Shown here: one piece after another, positions 25,432 through 36,419 of the stretch
Layout: each line of letters opens with the position of its first letter
How positions within the stretch are numbered: the stretch's first letter is position 1
Assembly (NCBI GenBank): GCA_050084515.1
Contig: CM114272.1
Location: forward strand, 11,160,001-11,224,000
Origin: Blasia pusilla
Lineage: Eukaryota > Marchantiophyta > Marchantiopsida > Blasiales
DNA length: 64,000 bases
Direction: 5' to 3'
Position numbers and translations under genes: made by a program
The notes under the pieces: model-generated
The model's database searches: none
Seen by the model: only the letters and a program-made list of their open reading frames with translations
What the model was told of the DNA's origin: nothing

Positions 25432-26136
25432 ATATATCAGCTAAAGGAGCAGATTGCCGCTATGGCATTAAGATTACCCGATGCCGGATCCGTGGCATCG
25501 ACATCATATGGAGCAGCCAGAGATATGGAGGATCCTTGTAGGATGTGCGCAGTTGCCCAGATGGAGGTAGTCGCAGTTGTGACGCGTGGAGCAGCCGTAG
25601 AGTTGGATCCACAACGAGAAGAAGCTAGGAAACAGGCTAGGCTTCCTCAATCTTTCACGTTCTCTGAAGCGATGAGGACCCCATCGATGGGTCCTGATCA
25701 GAGTTCCTGGAGAGTTGGTGATGTTGTTGGTGTGTAGGCAAAGAGGGCAATGGGAGAAGCGAGTCCGACGACTCCTATTGTTGATGCTCAAGAGGGGCAT
25801 GTGTCGAGCACGTTGTTGGGGGCGACCACCATTGTGTACCGCGCTCCTTTATTTTTTGCTTCCGATGTTATGATGTTGGGAGGTACGCCCGCCGAGGCTT
25901 TTCGGCTGGCCGCTATGCTATGTGAGCGTGGAGTTGGAGTTCCTGCATCACGTTTAGAGGTGATTGCAGAGGAGGTGATGGACCGGCCCTTGGAGCGGAT
26001 GTTCGGGCCATCCACGTCAGATTCATGGTAGGCTGCGGCTGCTAGGATGGCGGAGATGCCCGCTAGACCCGCGATAGAGCGTCCGATGGCTTCTCCTAGT
26101 GTTGTGTTGCTGGATAACCAAGGAGAGGTCTTCTAG

Positions 26137-26751
26137 TTGGTGAGTCCCGGAGGAAGAGCTTTTAGTCCGCAATGCGTCTTGTTGGATTCACGAGTGCAAC
26201 CCCTGATGTTGGGGAAAGCGTCATTCAGAGGATTGGGCTTGACGAGAGCCGATGTGGAGCGTTGTCCATTCCGGATACATACATCCTTGGGTAGAGCGAG
26301 TACCACACAAAATATCACCCGACAGGAGGTCGTGGTGAGGATTCTCCTAGGTCATCCTAAAGATAAGTCCGTGGTGCGAGCCAAGACAATAGTGAATGAT
26401 GCAGAGTCCTACGACATCTTCGTTGGTGGAGCAGTGTTATACCCGATGGGGTTTTCCCTGGATTATTGGGAGGAGTCAGCGTCCTACAGACCAGGATGGC
26501 AGTTAGGTGATGGGCGCCTTAGCTCATTACCCGTTCAATTCACAGGTGCAGTGATCGAGCAACGACCAGGAGACATGGTGACCTTAGCAGCATTTAGCAG
26601 TGCCATCACTTGGCCTAGTGATTTGATTGAGGGACATATCCATGCAGAGGATACTCGCATTCCTGAAATTTCTGTGGAGAGGAGTGTTATGGTAGCGGCA
26701 TTATTCCGTGGAGGAGAGGTGCCGATGTGGGGTTCGACTGAGGAGCTTTGA
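26137..26751 (+). pseudogene. Gypsy retropepsin-like protease, active site altered
   Basis: Aspartic protease that would process the polyprotein. VLLDSR at about 26176-26193 occupies the place of the catalytic D-S/T-G: the Asp (26185) stays, but the Gly is Arg. The segment YDIFVGGAVLYPMGFSLDYW and PGWQLGDGR downstream are typical of the end of the protease region in this element type. In frame with gag; a stop at 26749 closes it. The altered triad and flanking stops make it non-functional. Confidence 0.7.
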
Positions 26752-26906
26752 CGATTGGCAATGAGCACGTGCAGACCGCGTAGAGCGAGGTGTTTGCACC
26801 GTAGCGTGACGGGTCTGAGGAATTTGAGGTAGCAGAGAGTGCTACGAGGACACCCTTGGATACCATATCCATTGTGTGGTGTGCCCCGGAGGAGGGTATT
26901 TGAGTG

Positions 26907-28144
26907 TAAGATCTCTTTGGAGGGATTAGCACCGGGTAAGCTGCTATTCTGCACGGAGGAGTGCGAGTACAACAATACCTATATGTGGAGAGTGATGATG
27001 TTGCGAGGCGCGTCTCACTACGGCATGTGGCGCAGTTACGCCCACGTTTTCCCGATTTATTGTCTGCGTCCGCGGTACAGGGGTACTAGAGTTCCCTACC
27101 GAGGGATATTTCGTTGTTGGGGCGCATGACTTAGAGCGGGTAGGGACTAATGATTTGGTCATTTCCGGTTGGCCATGTCAGGGCAAATCGAGTGCTAGAC
27201 GAGGCAGCGGGTTGGTAGACACTGAGTCTAGGTTGTTGTGGGAGATGTTGAGGGTCTTACGGCAGTTGTAGGAGCACTAGTCTCGTTCTCAAGCCTACAT
27301 TCTGGAGAATGTGCCAATCTTAGAAGGCTCTAGGTCACGGGTGGTGACGAGTGCTCATCAGGTGCGTGCTTGGATCTGCCCAGTAGTATTCTTTGATGCG
27401 GCGAGTGTAGGTTCTAGAGCCCATCGCCCACATATATGGCGGACCAACTTGGTGCCCCATGCAATGTTACGGAGGACGTATGCGAGAGTGGAGCGCCCCT
27501 CCCATTTGTTAATGGATTCCATTCTAGATCTAGGTCGTTGATCAGAGGAAATGAGGCACAATGATCGACCACCGTTGACTATGGTCAACAAGGTAGGCAC
27601 GCTGCGGGCAGCCTTGCCCACGTTTATGAGTTTTCCCGCTTCCTATGCATACAAGGAGGCCGGTCCTCGCTTGGTTTGGGATGACTTGGTTCAGCGGTTG
27701 GTGGAGCCCAACGCCGACGAGAGAGAGCGAGCGATGGGATTTCCCATAGGAGTGATGGCAGTACCGTCAGTGTCAGAGGCATCACGATGCCATATCTTGG
27801 GTCAGGCGATGGACGTGAACTACTTGACATGGATCCTCAACTTGGGAGTGGCTGAACAGCGTCGTATGAGATCGCGACAGATCACAACATTTGCGTTGGT
27901 GAGCCCCATGCCTACCGAAACGATGGAGGCAGTGGCTAGGGGCGAGACCCAAGGAGACCTACACACCAAGGGAGATCTGGAGAGACACCCTTGGACTTCT
28001 TGTGATGTTTTGCAGGTACGCGAGGAGATGATAGCCACAGCATCGAGCGTGGTTCCGGATATTGCATGTGGAGGAGATCACAGTTTGCAGTTGGTTGTAG
28101 GAGAGCGGCCGAGTGTTGTTGTTCGAGAAGGGGTTGCACCATAG
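26907..28144 (+). pseudogene. C5-cytosine DNA methyltransferase domain inside the gypsy polyprotein, broken
   Basis: Would transfer methyl groups from S-adenosylmethionine to cytosine in DNA. Motif I (AdoMet): DLFGGISTG, 26910-26936. A motif II-like YLYVESDDVA follows, with an in-frame stop at 26937. Motif IV: DLVISGWPCQGKSSA with catalytic Cys codon at 27176-27178. Motif VI: YILENVP, ENV at 27305-27313. Motif VIII region: GSRAHRPHIWRTN, 27410-27448, nearest in form to the DNMT3-type 'SAAHRAR'. A motif IX-like ERERAMGFP is at 27719-27745 and a motif X-like ILGQAMDVN at 27794-27820. A one-base frameshift lies near 27118 and stops at 27269, 27278 and 27539. Order and spacing match one complete catalytic domain. 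It shares its final frame with the reverse transcriptase N-terminus, so it is part of the element. Confidence 0.88.
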
Positions 28145-28207
28145 TAACCACCGATATCCGCGCCGGAGAGTCATACCGTAGTCACGATCGAGACTTGGGA
28201 GCCAAAT

Positions 28208-29905
28208 ATGGCCCCTAAGTTAACAAGAGGAGAGCGGCGCCGGATACATCAATTCCTTAGGAGTTATAGGAGTTGTTTTGCATTTAGCATGGAGGATTTG
28301 GGTACGTTGAAGGGACCGGGGATCCGCATTGAGTTGTCGAGTGATACGCCGATCTTCCGACAACCCTACATGTACAGTGATATGGAGAGGGATCCAGGAC
28401 TTGGTCGGAGCAGGACTAGTGGAGATATCGCATGGGGAGTATGCATCTGCCATTGTCATGCCCACCAAGAAGGATGTGCATGGCAATTGGACGGATAGGC
28501 GGATGTGTGGGGATTAGGTATCAATCAGCAGACGAAGTTCGATAGGTATGTCATGCCCACCCCCGAGGAGATCTTTGATGCGATTGGTCACGCAAAGGTC
28601 TTGAGTTCATTGGATTTGTGATTCGGATACCATCAACTGCCTATCAGATTGGAGGACAGGAAGAAGACGGCATTTTGGGGCATCGATGCTCACGTGAAGG
28701 ATTGTTTGTACCAGTGGCTGTTCTTACCATTTGGGTTAAAGAACGCCCTCGCTGATATTCAGAGGGTTATGGATAGGATCTTGGCTGGTCTGGATTTGGC
28801 TAGGTGTTATATAGATGACATCGTAGTCTTTAGCGCCACGGTTGAGGAGCATGAGCGACATCTAGAGGAGGTGTTTCGACGATTGCAATTACATGGGCTG
28901 AAGCTACATCCACGCAAATGCAAGTTCTTCTACGACCAGATTCAGTACTTGGGTCATATGATATACCTAGGGGGCCTTGGTGTTCAGCAGACGAAGGTAG
29001 AGGCTATCTCACGCATTCCACGCCCTACAGATGTGAGCCGTGTTCGCGCATTCATGGGATTGGAAAACTTCTATCGGCAGTACGTCAAGGGATTCCGTTC
29101 GATTTTGAAGCCGCTGACCTTGCTGACCAAGGTGGATCACGAGTGGCACTGGGGGGATGAGCAAGAGCGAGCATTTCAATTTCTCAAGGACAGGTTGACG
29201 TCTGTGCTGATCTTGAGGAGACCGATTAGGGGATGTCCTTTCCAGTTGCACACAGATTGGAGCATGTTGGGGCTTGGAGCGGTGCTCACCTAGCATGATG
29301 ATGAGGGTAGAGAGTTCGTGGTGGCTTACGCTAGCCGCTCCAACAATGATGCAAAGTACAACTATTATGAGGGTGAGTGCTTGGCTGCAGTGTGGGTTCT
29401 CGCGCATTTTAGGTGTTACTAATTCGGCAACCCCTTTACCATTATCACTAATCATCAACCGCTGAAGTGGTTGATGGAGTCCGACAAGCTTCTAGGGAAG
29501 CTTGCGAGATGGGCTCTGTTGTTGCAGGAGTATGATTTTCAGGTGATACATAGACCTCGGACGCTCAACCAAGATGCAAATGGGTTGAGTCGTAACGCAT
29601 GCCCAAGTCGGCAAGATGTGACTAGAGCTCAATGGCATGGAGAGAGCGATGAGGGGTCAGTGCCAGGATGGCACGCGTCAGCCTATTTAGGCATGTTGGC
29701 TATGGAGAGCCAGAGTGTGGAGACTTTGATGGCGAGGTCTAGTGGAGAGTCCTTGGATCCCGAGGCCAGTGAGGAGACAATAAGTGGCCGAGATATTCAT
29801 GATGATGGAGTAGTCTTGGAGTACCTTCGTATTGGCAGCGTTGCGAGAACACTGGGTGCTAGAGAGCGGGATCGGATCCTACAGCGGGCCAGACGGTTCC
29901 ATTAG
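28208..29905 (+). pseudogene. pol: Gypsy reverse transcriptase and RNase H, broken
   Basis: Copies element RNA into DNA. N-terminal part: FLRSYRSCFAFSMEDLG. A frameshift near 28385 leads to GLVEISHGEYASAIVMPTKK and RMCGDYRSIN. FGYHQLPIR follows a TGA at 28619 in place of the usual Arg. LFLPFGLKNA precedes YIDD at 28808-28819, the catalytic pair. RNase H: FQLHTDWS with Asp at about 29255, YYEGECLAAVW, and NHQPLKWLM with its Asp changed (TNHQPL instead of T-D-H-x-x-L). Stops at 29291 and 29420. The linker to integrase (29580-29905) is not conserved in ways I recognise. Confidence 0.92.
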
Positions 29906-29920
29906 GAGGGGACATATGTT

Positions 29921-30893
29921 TTGAGGGTTTGGGAGGACGGTAGAGTACGCGTAGTGCTGCATCCTTTGCAGAGAGCAAGACTAGTGCAGCATGCCCACGA
30001 GGAGTTGGGTCACTTTGGGATGAAGCGGACGTACAGCTTGCTCCAAATTCAGTATTGGTGGCGAGGCATGCAAACACACGTTCAACAGTTTGTTGCCAGG
30101 TGCATGGTGTGTGATCGGATCTGAGCATTGTTCAATGCTTTGACTCCACAGTTGCATCCATTACCGATCATGGGCTTAGGGTATAGATGGAGTTTGGATT
30201 TTGCAAGACCTTTGCCTTTGACGAAGGGTCACAGTTGTTATGTGTTGGTGATGGTTGAGCACTTCTCGAAGTGGATCAAGTTGGTTGCATTGCCTAACAA
30301 AGCGAGTGAGGGAGTAGTTATGCCTTCCTTGACAGAGTGCTGAGTCATTATGGCACATCGGCTGAGGTGTTCACAGACCAGGGTACCAAGTTTTGCGGTG
30401 AGTTCGAGGCCTTGTGTGATTAGGCGCTGATCGACCACCGCACGACTTCACGAGATCATCCCGAGGCGGATGGATTAGCAGAGATAGTTGTACATACGGT
30501 GAAGAGGGGTTTACGCAAGTATGGCTTGCAGAGAGGTCACCTAGGAGATTAGGACCTCTAGTTGCCCTGGTTGGCGATGGGATACAAATTTAGCAGGCAG
30601 ACATCCTTAGCGTCTTTTTCACCGTACTTGCTATTTTATGGCCGAGATCCAAATTTACTTGTGGCCATTCGTCAAGATGTAGGTGAGATGCTAGACCTTG
30701 ATGACCGAGATGTATGGATGCGAGCATGTTCTCAGAGGGCTGAGTTGTTTTGGAGAGTGATGCCCATGGCGTTCGAGAACTTGGCGATTGCGCAACATCG
30801 GCATAGGTTGAGGTATGCGACTATTTGGGGTGGTGGTTATCGACCAACTATCCGGAGGTTTCATTAGCGAGATTATGTCTACTTGCAGCAAAT
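29921..30893 (+). pseudogene. pol: Gypsy integrase, broken
   Basis: Inserts element DNA into the genome. HHCC zinc module: HAHEELGHFG ... CMVCDR (about 29990-30120). Catalytic core: WSLDFARPLP (first Asp), VFTDQGTKFCGEF near 30367-30405 (second Asp), and HPEADGLAE near 30455-30485 (Glu region). A stop at 30122 and a frameshift near 30343 break the core. SPYLLFYGRDPNLL marks the end of the core. The chain passes into a GPY/F-like stretch and the PHD finger. Confidence 0.88.
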
Positions 30894-31236
30894 GGCACTA
30901 ACGACGTTGGATATGACTGCATGGCGCACTATCCTGAGAGTGCGTGACGTTTTGCCATCCGGTGTTCTCTTGCTGGAGGGACGCGATGGTATGGTATGGA
31001 AGGACCATGTGCGTAATTGTGCGCCATGTCACCTTCCTAACATTGATGGTATAGTAGATCCGAGAGTAGCAGTAGTTCCTGCACACTTGCATTGTATGTT
31101 GTGTGGTTCTGCCCGTGGTGCGGCCACGATGCTAGTCTGTGATGGATGTTCGAGAGGTTGGCATATGGCATGTCTGACGCCACCTCTCACCAGGGTTCCT
31201 CGGGGATGATGGATGTCTCCTAGATGTACATAGAGG
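30883..31236 (+). pseudogene. GPY/F-like segment and PHD finger at the integrase C-terminus
   Basis: WRTILRVRDVLPSGVLLLEG and MVWKDHVRNCAPCHLPNIDG occupy the place of the GPY/F module. A PHD finger follows: Cys codons 31093 and 31102 (CMLC), 31138 and 31147 (CDGC), His 31162 in GWH, Cys 31171, then LTPPLTRVPRG, a TGA at 31207, and WMSPRC, where the seventh ligand is Ser (31216) and the last is Cys (31225). PHD fingers read histone tails; here one would tether integrase to chromatin, as chromodomains do in chromoviruses (inference). The second copy at 63235-63374 keeps all eight ligands, so this is a genuine domain of the family. Confidence 0.82.
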
Positions 31237-31430
31237 AGATACTAGGTAGGTTTCGATTCCGACTTTTTCTGTGACATGGATGATAGGAAGGCGACTAACA
31301 ATGGGTCCACATGAGCACCCGGCCTTTCTTGCTGTTAGTTTCCGACGGATGTATGTCATGGTAGGTAGGGATAGATGACTATCTGGAGTTAGAGGGACCT
31401 AACCACCAACTAGGGGGGCGATTGGAGATA

Positions 31431-34400
31431 TTTTAGTACTTCTTATGCTCTTGTTTGGATGCCATGAGTTAGCATGGGATCGTGCGTGTTTGTGTGTGTG
31501 TTCGGTGATAGCGATGTATGTTGTGTAGCGATGTGTATGCGCACCACATATATATTTGGATTCAAGAGTATAACGAATTTTTGATACTTAGATGACAAGT
31601 TTGAATTCATACATCATCCTGTAGACACAATTGCCATGTATATACTAGGATTTGATTGGAGAGGAAGTATAATACCATACCTAAAACCCTCTACACTCTC
31701 CCCTAATAATGCTGAAAACTTGTTTAAAAAGACAACTCAATACATTCCTATTCTTGGCCACTTCCTCCCTACACTTTTAAACTCCATCCCCAATGTGAGC
31801 TTGGTGAGTTTATCCTCCAAGAACCCTAGGGACATATGACTCCATCAAGTCATTTTGGGGTCCAAATAGCCAAATATGGAACTGGGAGTCCCCATCTACG
31901 TTTGGATTGAGGGCCGAAAATAGTGGTTTGGGTTGAAGATTTATGATAGACATGAGTACTAGAAAAATCGCAAAAGTTCTCAAGAGGGGGGGGGGGGTAA
32001 TCTTCCCTCCCTAGCCACTCACTATTTGGAATAAGGATCTCACCACATTTTGTGTTCGGCCATGTTTTAGATTGTGGGCTACATTAGGTCATCACTTGAA
32101 ACATGGCAAACATAGGACATGGTTAGCTCACAATCCCTAGTCATAAGTATGTAGGGAGGAAAAGATTCTCTCAACTTTCCATGGGACTCCTAGGGACATT
32201 GTGACTTTGGGATATCGATGAGTCCCATGAATCATTCCTCCAATCTTGTTTTTCCCAACCCTCCATTCAATACCACCCTTGCTTTACGTATGGAACATTC
32301 CATACCTCACTTATATTTTGAGCCAAGTTTGTCCTTTTGAAAATATTCTTAATGTTGGCAACTTATCATAGGACTTATCTTGATTGGTCTAGGCTTTCTA
32401 ACCACTTGCCCATCTCTTAGAGCTACACTTTGGGCTCACATGCCCTTCTTGTCCATGCCGCTACCTTGTAGTGGACCCACCCCTTGAAGCCTTAACACTA
32501 TCATGCTTGTCTAGACTAGCCTTGATCTTGCAATTGACTCATGGCCCATGGTAGTCTTATGTGATACGTACTCCACTTCCTTAGTCTTTGGCCTTGTCTA
32601 GTTTAGGTAAGTCTAAGATTTCTCCCATTTTTGACCCACAACTATGATTGGCTTCATAAATTCTTGGTTGCTTACGTGTCTTAGACAAAACTATTTATGA
32701 TGTTCAATCAACTTTGAACATCACAAAGTTTAAAATTGGAATGTGAATAGTTGAATGAACTTCTAACATCATACATTTTGCCCTTTTAGAATCACAAAAG
32801 GAAAAAATTCACTTGTGACTTTTTTTGAAACTATCACATCGAAATTTTATTTTTATAATAGATATATCTGAATATTTTATAAAAATAATTAAAATGAAAA
32901 ATCAGATAATTCACAGTAAATCACTCTCTTCCAATTGAAATACTAATCTCATATTTACTTTTGTATTGAAGGTTTTAAATTATTAAAAAATCAATGTTGT
33001 TTATTCAAAATTTGTAAGTCCATTTTATGTGGGCGTGGAAATGGGTGGACTTTCATCTGCTATATTTTACTTTTCATAGAATAAAATTTAATAAAAATTT
33101 TATGAATTTTTTTGGCTATAATCACAGAAAATTTCTAACTTAATTTTTTTTTCATTTCTATTTTTAAATAGAACTAAATGAGGTTTGTAATGAAGTTTGG
33201 ACAAAATTCTAATCCCTTACCAAAGCATGGGCTTTCATGTGATTGACACCAATTGACCCTTTAACCTTGAGCCATGATAAAAATGGTGGATAGAGCTTGT
33301 TTCCTTAGTCAAGCAAATGGTATTTTATGTATGCCTGAAAAGTTTATACTACGTACTCACGAAAAAAATATTTTAAGAATTGCTAGAAAATATATCATGT
33401 TATGATCACCACTATCGAGTAATATAGGTTCTATGTTAAACACCCACTCCTCCCTCCCATTGAGTATTCATTATTCAATAGTCTCACTTCTTCTCCCGAT
33501 AATATCACTTCTCCACCCCAAAATCTTTTACTTCCTAAATCTTGAAAGAAAAAGAATACCATGTTTTTATTTTATTATATCATTATTTTATGCATATTAA
33601 AACTGCGATTATAATACAAATATTTACGTGGATGAAAAAAATATTAAAAACATTTCTGACACACCGGAATATTTCGTCGTGCATACTGTTTGAGTTTTAG
33701 TTGGTACAACTCGCGGACGTCACGCGTCGTTGAAAATCAATGGCACGGACTAAGATCTAATTTATTTTTGGACTTATATTATATTAATCTTCGAGAAGGA
33801 AGCCTTGAAATGTATTCTTTCCGAGACAAAGGAGTCAATAAAGGAGCGCAATCATCGGGAAAAGAAAGTAAGGGAGGGATACAAAGCATGAAAAATAGTT
33901 TCTTTTGGTGCAATTCAGGGAAAAATAAAAGAAAACAGTTACCCAAATAATTATATTCCAACAGATATTGCGAAACTGTGGGAATGAACCACGTCAACGT
34001 GTACGTGTCAGTAAAAACGCGGAGTACTGCCTCATCAGCCATGGTAGTGGCACGTGGGACCTCCATGTCCGTTAGATGCCTTGCTCTTGCCACGTTTACA
34101 CACAAGGTGAGGACAGCTGGGCTGATGCCAAGTGGCGATAGCGCGATTGGATTCTGTACAAAGCGGGGCGCTTCGTAGGACTCGGACGTGACAGGGACTA
34201 GAGCGATTTAAGGGTATCTCTGACGAATATGCGCTCCAGATTTCCCGACCAAAGGTGAATTTATTTCTAGATATTTTATCACGTGCCATTTCTAATTTCA
34301 TTATGATTAGATTCCTCTCATTCTAAGTAACAAGTATGCGGCCTATAATTGATATGAAAGCCATGGAAAATGGTAGGGGGATGTGGATTAGAACAGAATT

Positions 34401-35174
34401 TTTTTTTAAAGTTGACATCAAAATAAAGAAGATGCCGCGTGGCATCTCCATGGTACCTAAATTCGTAGAAGGAATTGTGTTGACGCTTGTATAGGAAGTG
34501 GATAGAGGATGAAAGGTGTAGTGAGGCCATATTCAAGTGAATTGTTATGGTCCCTTGAAGCATATAGTGTTTGACAGCAGTAGTCTTTGTTGAATATTTC
34601 TGCTGACTTATGTGAGTATGTATGGTGAATGGAGACTACGAATCAATTTAAATGTAGGAAAGCACGTAGAGTTATTTAGGGGTATGACAATTTTTGGTAT
34701 TAGTGACAATCATTTTGTTCGGTAGTAACCATGATGAATGAATACTGCCAAAACTTGTATAGAGTCCTTAGTTATGTGTATCTAATGATGAACGAATATG
34801 TTGAACATGTCGCATTAGAACATTGGATCACGAAACAACGTAAGTGTAAACTCCTATGGTAAACAAAAGATGCAAATAGTGATAGCAAAGTGTAAGAGAA
34901 TAATAATTGTATTATGAACATATGAAGTAGTTTGCTTACACATGGAATGACAAATGAAAACATCACACATACACATAATTGAATGACTCACAAATTTGGA
35001 AAAAGTTGGTAGATAGAATGCAAAAGAAATAAATATTATCAGACATATATTAGAGATTAAGGCGTGATTTATGATAAAGGCTTGTACAAAAAGTATCGGC
35101 AAAGACTAGAGTAATGTGACATAGTGGTTGCGCACTTGAGAGAAAATTCTCATTACAGAGTGACTGCATGCCAT
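31431..35174. other. 3' LTR-like flank and gene-free AT-rich stretch
   Basis: The element's 3' LTR probably starts just after 31422; CGATGTATGTTGT(G/A)T at about 31511 recurs in the second copy near 62980. A run of 12 G stands at 31986-31997. 32.6-33.7 kb is AT-rich and featureless. A GC-rich ACGT-dense patch at 33.99-34.2 kb is listed separately. No coding exon recognised. Confidence 0.5.
33988..34096 (+). promoter_or_regulatory. Cluster of five ACGT cores (G-box/ABRE-like)
   Basis: ACGT occurs at 33991, 33997 and 34003, spaced exactly six bases, then at 34052 inside GCACGTGG (a G-box) and at 34092 (CCACGT). Such cores bind bZIP and bHLH factors (established). The patch is a GC-rich island in AT-rich DNA. 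No gene is recognised on either side, so a promoter role is conjecture. Confidence 0.4.
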
Positions 35175-35708
35175 CTATTTCAATGCAATCTCCATGGATG
35201 CTACAAAATGCTTAAACCCATTAGCATCTTGCCATGCTGCACGTGCTGTAGTAACAAAAGTCATAAAAGAGGCCTTTGCATTCTGCAGTTTGGCCTTCAG
35301 GTTGTCAATCTTCTTGATGTTAAAATCAATATCTTCAACCTGGGAGCTTGTAATATCACGTATGATTCGGAGCTGGTTCTAGAGCTATCCGTGTTTGTAG
35401 TCTAGTGCTTCAATATTTGTAAGTACTGCTTCATAAAGATGCATTGGGATGTTATTGTGCATGTAAATTCCGCTAGTAATTGATGATAGAAGTAATTCCT
35501 CTGGTACAGACAGTGATGAGAGACGACGTCTGAGTTTACGTAACCGTTGGAAACCTGTCTTTATAGTCTGCGTTGTACGTTGTACAGTTTCTAATGATTC
35601 AATATTCTCCCCTATGGTAGTACCTATGACTTGCAAAGGACATGGCAAAAACTTTGAGAAAAAAATAGGAAGATACAAACAAAAGGAATTGCAACCATTC
35701 CTTAGCAC
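35175..35708 (-). pseudogene. Unrecognised helical coding stretch with two in-frame TAG stops
   Basis: On the - strand one frame stays open for about 177 codons apart from adjacent TAG codons at 35387-35385 and 35381-35379. Both could be CAG (Gln) with one C-to-T change. The text is strongly helical: IGENIESLETVQRTTQTIKT, LRKLRRRLSSLSVPEELLLS, then DIDFNIKKIDNLKAKLQNAK and NGFKHFVASMEIALK. A pyrimidine tract ending in CAAAG or TGCAAG near 35665-35630 could be a splice acceptor, so it may be the last exon of a dead gene. I do not recognise the family and found no other exon. Confidence 0.45.
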
Positions 35709-36419
35709 TACATTATGTTAATGGACCGATGCATCTTGTAGTAGTGTAGACAAGTGTCTATATAGAGAACAAAACATCTCAAATAGAAATGGTGGCTAAA
35801 TGTGAATAATGGGTGGATTGCATCGAGACAACGTGAAAAATAGATCCCATAAGCATACAACAATATATATAATATGAGTGCCGTGACATTTGAGTGTGAT
35901 GAACACATAATGCATGCAAGAAGTACAACTGTAAGTCTGATTTACATAATATGGCATACTAAAGTGGGCTGCAAATAAGTGAATACAGAAAAATGTATTC
36001 CATAGAGTAGCAATGACTATCACTACATATAATCGAATTTAAGGGAAATTTTTGACTTGTATGAATGAATAGTCATGTGAGCAAACTGATAAAGTATTAA
36101 ATCCGCAACAGGAAACTTCCACCATGAGTGTGAATCATGGAGTGACTGATTTAAAATTTTCTCCGAAGTGAAGATAGTGAATATCATAAAAGTATAGTAG
36201 ATTGGAAGAGTCACACTAATAGAGAAAGATGTGATTTATGATAGTTGCCATATATTTTTAATGATCATCAAAAAGCTGCATATGCCCAGAGTGGATCTAC
36301 ATATGCCAGTTGTTCTACAATATTCAACATAGAATCTCAACTTAGTAATGTAGATATCTATTGTGAAATTTGATGGCAAAGTGAAACCAAAGAATACTCT
36401 CAATTAACAGGTGCAGGTC
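35709..36419. other. AT-rich, nothing recognised
   Basis: Short open frames only, without similarity that I can name. If the 35.2-35.7 kb stretch is an exon, this would be its upstream intron. Confidence 0.4.

Larger units (their letters stand above)
24040..31430 (+). mobile_element. Decayed Ty3/gypsy retrotransposon encoding a DNA methyltransferase and a PHD finger
   Basis: Order read from the sequence: gag with two zinc knuckles, protease, C5-cytosine methyltransferase, reverse transcriptase, RNase H, integrase, GPY/F-like segment, PHD finger, then a 3' untranslated part ending in a purine tract (CTAGGGGGGCGA, 31411-31422). The RT-RNase H-integrase order defines Ty3/gypsy. Gag through protease is one reading frame interrupted only by stops; frameshifts occur near 26.9, 27.12, 28.4 and 30.34 kb. 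Second family member: 62955-64000, - strand. Left border unknown; LTRs not delimited. Most stops can be read as C-to-T changes (CAG, CAA or CGA to stop). Confidence 0.93.
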
